From positions 1 to 17,351 of the forward strand of contig JBKCHH010000002.1 in assembly GCA_046302855.1 (NCBI GenBank): DNA of 17,351 nt, written 5' to 3'. Positions 14,608 to 17,351 of the stretch are shown piece by piece (the first letter of the stretch is position 1; every line of letters starts with the position of its first letter). A program made the translations under genes and the position numbers. This stretch comes from JBKCHH01 sp046302855 (GTDB lineage Bacteria > Pseudomonadota > Alphaproteobacteria > Rickettsiales > UBA8987). Below the pieces are notes generated by a model. It was not told where the DNA came from, made no database searches, and was given only the letters and a program-made list of their open reading frames with translations.

Positions 14608-14790
14608 TTACAAATCATTTTCCTCTACAAATTCCTTATCTAACAGCAAAGGAATCATGTTTTTAATCTTATATTTTTCGCTACACTCTGCGCAAGATAA
14701 AAAATATTCATCTAAATCAAGATGTAAATCACCCCCACACTTAATGCACATTAGTATATCTAGGTAAGATTCTAATAGAGAGTTTGACAT
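14608..14790 (-). CDS. Trm112/YcaR-like small zinc protein
   Basis: This 60-residue protein opens MSNSLLESYLDILMCIKCGG and contains two Cys pairs, CIKC and CAEC, separated by about 18 residues, then a KNMIPLLL motif. This is the Trm112-like (YcaR, UPF0434) family. In eukaryotes and archaea Trm112 is an activating partner of methyltransferases; the bacterial protein's target is usually unknown. ATG 14790 begins 1 base after the ftsQ stop, favouring it over a TTG at 14805 that would overlap ftsQ. Zinc binding by the four cysteines is inferred from the family. Repeat copy 2 follows its stop after 40 bases. Confidence 0.85.
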   Translation of the reverse strand: MSNSLLESYLDILMCIKCGGDLHLDLDEYFLSCAECSEKYKIKNMIPLLLDKEFVEENDL

Positions 14791-14791
14791 G

Positions 14792-15580
14792 TTATTTATT
14801 CCCAATAAATATTCTATCTTGTAAACGAAGGTCTATGTATTTTAGGTCTTTTTCTAAAATAGCGTCTCTTTTTTGTAGTTTATATAGCTTATGCCAAGCT
14901 TCTGCAACATTTTCTTGTGGGAGCTTAATTAGAATCATATCTTTTAGATAAAGGTTCCACCTTCTTTCAGAAACAAACTCAAAGGCGGTGATAAGATTAA
15001 ACAACTCTGGCTCTTGTTTTAAATCTTGCATTAGGCTGGCTATTGATTCATTTGCCCTGTCACCAAAAATCAACGGCAGATTATTATATTGGTTTATATT
15101 GTTGTTATCGGCTTCACCCAGCACCAGCCCTTGATTATCCAGCAGAATTTTTTTATCAGTATTTACCCAAACCGCAAAGGGGGAATTTTCTTTTATTTCA
15201 ATTATTAAAGTAGAGGGAAGCACCCGCCGTAAAGACACCTCTAAAACCCAAGGGATTTCTTTTATCTTATCCCTAATTTCATAAAGGGAAAAGCCGTAGA
15301 TGGGCATACCTACTATATATTCATCGTTATTAGTAAATAGTTTTTTGATGATGTCTTTTTTATCTATATGAACCGTTCCCTTTATAACTATGGTGTTTAG
15401 CTTAAAGCCAATTTTACTGGTGAAGTTAGAGATTTTATCCTGAATTTCATACTTTTTATGCTGATACAAAATGAAGGACACAAACAAAAAGGCCACCAAA
15501 AAAAACAGCCTTATAAATAGCGAGAGCTTTTTTTTGTAGCCCCTAATTACCCGCTCTTTTTTGGCTGATTTGCTATCCAT
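14792..15580 (-). CDS. ftsQ: Cell division protein FtsQ
   Basis: This 262-residue inner-membrane protein has a short basic cytoplasmic tail (1-19), one transmembrane helix (about 20-39), a POTRA domain (about 61-131; LNTIVIKGTVHIDKKDII, then IPWVLEVSLRRVLPSTLIIEIKENSPFAVW) and a beta domain to the end. FtsQ links FtsK/FtsA to FtsL-FtsB and FtsW/I in the divisome. The segment RRVLPSTLIIEI-ENSPFAVW is the typical FtsQ signature. Its ATG shares one base with the aroE stop (TAATG), and the Trm112-like gene begins 1 base after its stop, so all three are coupled. In many bacteria ftsQ stands beside ddl and ftsA, which are absent here. Confidence 0.9.
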   Translation of the reverse strand: MDSKSAKKERVIRGYKKKLSLFIRLFFLVAFLFVSFILYQHKKYEIQDKISNFTSKIGFKLNTIVIKGTVHIDKKDIIKKLFTNNDEYIVGMPIYGFSLYEIRDKIKEIPWVLEVSLRRVLPSTLIIEIKENSPFAVWVNTDKKILLDNQGLVLGEADNNNINQYNNLPLIFGDRANESIASLMQDLKQEPELFNLITAFEFVSERRWNLYLKDMILIKLPQENVAEAWHKLYKLQKRDAILEKDLKYIDLRLQDRIFIGNK

Positions 15581-16479
15581 TAATTTAGCCCCCTTAGAAC
15601 ATGGGTTCTTAATTCCTCATTTACTTCTGGCTTAATGTTAAACCAGGCCTCAAAAGCAGGGGCTGCTTGATGGAGCAACATGCCAAGCCCATCAATGGCT
15701 ACTAAACCCCTTTCCCTTGCCTCTTTTAGCAAATTAGTTTCTATTGGGTTATAAACAATATCATTTACAATTGCGGTTTTTTTTAAGTTTTTTAGATTAA
15801 TTATAAGTGGCTCTTTACCCTTCATACCAAGGGGGGTGGTGTTTATTAGCAGATCTGCCTGTTTTAGATACTGTTCCTTTTCATTCCAATTTATAACTTC
15901 TATTTTTTCTGGTGAGATTTTAAAATTGCTGATGGCATTTTCTTTTATCTTGCCTGCCCTTATCACATCCCTATTGGCAATTATTATTTTGTTTAGGTTA
16001 AGGGAAAGGAGCGAGAATACAACCGCCCTTGCTGCCCCACCACTGCCTAATACTAGGGCGGTTTTATCTGCGAAGTTATAATTTTTTATGCCATTTTTTT
16101 CTATTCCTTCAGCCAAACTTCTGCCAAAGCCAACAAAATCGGTATTGGTGCCAAAAAAATAGCCATCCTTTATTATTACCGTATTTACTGCCCCTATGAA
16201 CTTGGCAAAGGGATCAACATTTGCCATTACTTGTAGAGCCTTTTCTTTTAAAGGGATGGTTAGGTTGCAACCCAAAAAATTGTTTTTTGGCATAGAATCA
16301 AGGAAGGTTTTTAACTCTTCTGGCCTTACCTCAACTGCCAAATATTCGCCCAAAATATCATACTTTTTTAGCCAGTAATTATGAATTCTGGGTGATAGAG
16401 AATGGCTAATAGGAAAGCCCAAGACCGCTGCCTTTTTTATTTTCTGCGTGGTAGTTTTTGTTGGTTTAGAGTTGTGCAT
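15580..16479 (-). CDS. aroE: Shikimate dehydrogenase
   Basis: This 299-residue NADP enzyme reduces 3-dehydroshikimate to shikimate in the cytoplasm. It is slightly long because of a Lys/Thr-rich N-terminal extension of about 15 residues. GFPISHSLSPRIHN binds the substrate, Lys78 in NLTIPLKEKA and Asp114 in TNTDFVGFG are the catalytic pair, and LVLGSGGAARAV is the dinucleotide-binding loop. Later NTTPLGM and DGLGMLLHQAAPAFEAW are conserved. Start ATG 16479; the next in-frame methionine is too late for the family. It begins a minus-strand series with ftsQ and Trm112, and TAATG joins it to ftsQ. aroK, at 1-178, completes two consecutive steps in this window. Confidence 0.95.
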   Translation of the reverse strand: MHNSKPTKTTTQKIKKAAVLGFPISHSLSPRIHNYWLKKYDILGEYLAVEVRPEELKTFLDSMPKNNFLGCNLTIPLKEKALQVMANVDPFAKFIGAVNTVIIKDGYFFGTNTDFVGFGRSLAEGIEKNGIKNYNFADKTALVLGSGGAARAVVFSLLSLNLNKIIIANRDVIRAGKIKENAISNFKISPEKIEVINWNEKEQYLKQADLLINTTPLGMKGKEPLIINLKNLKKTAIVNDIVYNPIETNLLKEARERGLVAIDGLGMLLHQAAPAFEAWFNIKPEVNEELRTHVLRGLN

Positions 16480-16485
16480 AAGGGT

Positions 16486-16498
16486 AGTATAAGTTAAA
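16486..16498 (-). promoter_or_regulatory. Putative -10 region upstream of aroE
   Basis: On the complement, TATACT-like boxes occur twice in the 40 bases before the aroE ATG (around 16486-16505, TTATACTACC and TTATACTTTAAC). Either could be the -10 element for the long minus-strand series, but no convincing -35 is visible. Confidence 0.25.
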
Positions 16499-16519
16499 GT
16501 ATAAAACTAATAATCTATA

Positions 16520-16650
16520 GTCACGAGCTTAAGGGATGCTTAAAAAGCCGATGTGGCAATCCAGCACTAAAATTCAAAAAAATGCCAAAACTAGTGTATT
16601 TATAAACTGGATTGCTTCGCCAAAAATTAAATTTTGGTTCGGCTAATGAC
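16520..16650. repeat. Dispersed inverted repeat, eroded copy 3 (131 bp)
   Basis: The ends GTCACGAG (from 16520) and CTAATGAC (to 16650) are decayed versions of the GTCATTGCGAG arms. The inner pair GCAATCCAG (16556-16564) and CTGGATTGC (16607-16615) is a perfect inverted 9-mer, in the position of the GGCAATC/GATTGC arms of copies 1 and 2. The middle (AATTCAAAAAAATGCC and so on) is not shared. An older copy of the same family is the simplest reading. It occupies part of a 371-base stretch without a gene (16480-16850). Confidence 0.65.
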
Positions 16651-16736
16651 GGTTTCTCCTAATTTATAACAATTTTCTAAAATATTTGTAAAGTTATTTA
16701 TGATGATTAGTATAACTCATTTTTTTCTTGCAAGTT

Positions 16737-16763
16737 GGGGGTGTGGTGGGTAGGGTGTGTGGG
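16737..16763 (+). promoter_or_regulatory. G-quadruplex-type motif upstream of lipoprotein gene
   Basis: Four G tracts occur on the plus strand: GGGGG (16737-16741), GGG (16748-16750), GGG (16753-16755) and GGG (16761-16763), with loops of 6, 2 and 5 bases. This satisfies the standard G3+N1-7 quadruplex pattern in an AT-rich genome. It is 87 bases before the lipoprotein ATG. Any regulatory or recombination role is inference. Confidence 0.6.
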
Positions 16764-16770
16764 TGGTATT

Positions 16771-16804
16771 GGTAAGGTGTTTACTGGTAAGGTATTTACT
16801 GGTA
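16771..16804 (+). repeat. 15-bp tandem repeat, two copies plus start of a third
   Basis: GGTAAGGTGTTTACT (16771-16785) is followed directly by GGTAAGGTATTTACT (16786-16800), one base different, then GGTA. It lies between the G-quadruplex-type motif and the lipoprotein gene, where copy number would change promoter-to-gene distance. Confidence 0.8.
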
Positions 16805-16850
16805 TTTTTTATAGAGTTACAAGCAATATTTATTAACCATTTTTTTGGAT

Positions 16851-17351
16851 ATGTTTAGAGGATTGCCACTTTTGGTGTTGTTGGTATTGCTGGTGGTGGG
16901 TTTGGGTGGGTGTAATGTTTCTAATAAGGTTTCTACTCAAGATATAAAATCCGAATTGAATAAAGGTGTTTCTGGGGGTGTTTCTGGGGGTGTTTCTGGG
17001 GTTTCTGCAAAAAATAATGATAAGAATCTTAAGAAGGTATTTAAGGATGTGGGTAGTTTTTATGGGGTGGAGGGGGGTAGGAAGGTTATATATGAGGTTG
17101 GGGAGAGGGGTTTTATTGCAAGTTATGGGGTGTTGAGTGATGGGGAAAAGAAGAATTTTGGTAGTGATAAAGAGGCTGATAAGAAGGTTCCTTTAGGTAA
17201 GGGAGGGGGGAAGGGTGATGATTTTAAGGTTGCGAACAAGTCTCCGCCCATAAGTTCACCGTTAATTGAGGCTCCACCTCCAAACAATAATAAAATCAAT
17301 ACTAAAGCTGGAGTATCTAGCCTATCTAATCTCCCTAATTTGGGGGATGAG
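16851..17351 (+). CDS. Putative lipoprotein, N-terminal part (runs off right edge)
   Basis: From ATG 16851 the frame is open for 167 codons to the window end. It begins MFRGLPLLVLLVLLVVGLGGC, a lipoprotein signal peptide with lipobox LGGC, predicting lipidation at Cys21 and placement in the inner or outer membrane. Then come three GVSG units encoded by a perfect 12-bp tandem repeat (16965-17000), a short possible domain (KKVFKDVGSFYGVEGGRKVIYEV, GFIASYGVL), a Gly/Lys-rich stretch and a Pro-rich part near the edge. I do not recognise the family. TTG 16845 is an alternative start; no clear ribosome binding site is seen. From about 16735 to 17215 the plus strand is very poor in C and rich in G, unlike every other gene here, then returns to normal. 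Surface exposure is inferred. Confidence 0.65.
   Translation, partial: MFRGLPLLVLLVLLVVGLGGCNVSNKVSTQDIKSELNKGVSGGVSGGVSGVSAKNNDKNLKKVFKDVGSFYGVEGGRKVIYEVGERGFIASYGVLSDGEKKNFGSDKEADKKVPLGKGGGKGDDFKVANKSPPISSPLIEAPPPNNNKINTKAGVSSLSNLPNLGDE
16965..17000 (+). repeat. Perfect 12-bp tandem repeat in coding sequence (3 copies)
   Basis: The unit GGTGTTTCTGGG occurs three times without change and is followed by GTTTCT. It is in frame and encodes GVSG each time, so copy-number change would lengthen or shorten the lipoprotein without a frameshift. Confidence 0.85.

Larger units (their letters stand above)
16480..16850. other. Intergenic stretch between divergent aroE and lipoprotein gene
   Basis: This 371-base gap holds the aroE promoter area, the eroded inverted repeat (16520-16650), about 80 bases of AT-rich DNA with no recognised feature, the G-quadruplex-type motif and the 15-bp tandem repeat. 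No RNA gene or intact open reading frame was seen. Confidence 0.7.

Noticed and set aside
14406..14618. Small minus-strand open frame containing VIARSEATKQS
   Set aside because: It is generated by inverted-repeat copy 2 and overlaps the end of the Trm112-like gene; no protein features.
14791..14805. Trm112-like protein starting at TTG 14805
   Set aside because: ATG 14790, one base after the ftsQ stop, fits both family length and gene spacing better.
1..17351. CRISPR array, tRNA, rRNA or insertion sequence
   Set aside because: No regularly spaced repeats, no cloverleaf or rRNA-like segment and no transposase were seen. The inverted repeats are only three, dispersed and unequal.

Overview
The window is AT-rich alphaproteobacterial DNA, most likely from the Rickettsiales or a related host-associated lineage. 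The evidence is an ALAS-type hemA (C4 haem route), a Fur protein without the structural-zinc cysteines, an NDUFAF5-type methyltransferase-fold protein, a lone VirB2-type T4SS pilin, an ankyrin-repeat protein, and dispersed inverted repeats with GTCATTGCGAGGAG ends whose translation gives the VIARSEA-KQS strings common in Rickettsiales genomes. Shikimate-pathway genes (aroK, aroE), a branched-chain amino-acid gene (ilvH) and ribD argue against a strongly reduced intracellular parasite. A less reduced, possibly extracellular member of the group fits better. This placement is inferred from gene content; no phylogeny was run.

Layout. Positions 1-178 (-) hold the 5' end of aroK. A SPOR-domain envelope protein (279-1334, +) and a stand-alone PD-(D/E)XK nuclease-like protein (1392-2597, +) follow. 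On the minus strand come an unrecognised protein (2594-3067) and a sodB plus NDUFAF5-like pair (4571 down to 3182). A likely phage-derived island (about 4616-5863, +) has a frameshifted 5' region, a lysozyme-like domain behind a phage-type QPRVPAGNPDGGQWT linker, and an overlapping gene for an exported protein. waaA (-) and fur (+) diverge at about 7200. After repeat copy 1, kdsA-hemA-hemE (7907-10953, +) are overlapping or coupled.

The right half is a long minus-strand series, in transcription order: aroE, ftsQ, a Trm112-like zinc protein, repeat copy 2, a PTPS/QueD-like protein, an exported ankyrin protein, ribD, virB2 and ilvH. Several of its junctions overlap or lie within a few bases. 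The right edge (16480-17351) holds a third, eroded repeat, a G-quadruplex-type motif, a 15-bp tandem repeat, and the start of a lipoprotein gene that is still open at the window end. The G-rich, C-poor plus strand there differs sharply from the rest of the window.

Functionally, the window combines envelope construction (kdsA and waaA for Kdo/lipid A, ftsQ and the SPOR protein for division), cofactor and amino-acid synthesis (hemA, hemE, ribD, ilvH, aroE, aroK), metal and oxidative stress (fur, sodB), and accessory parts (nuclease-like protein, toxin/immunity-like pair, VirB2, ankyrin protein, repeat-bearing lipoprotein). The accessory parts with most to check are the 4616-5863 island and the G-rich right edge.
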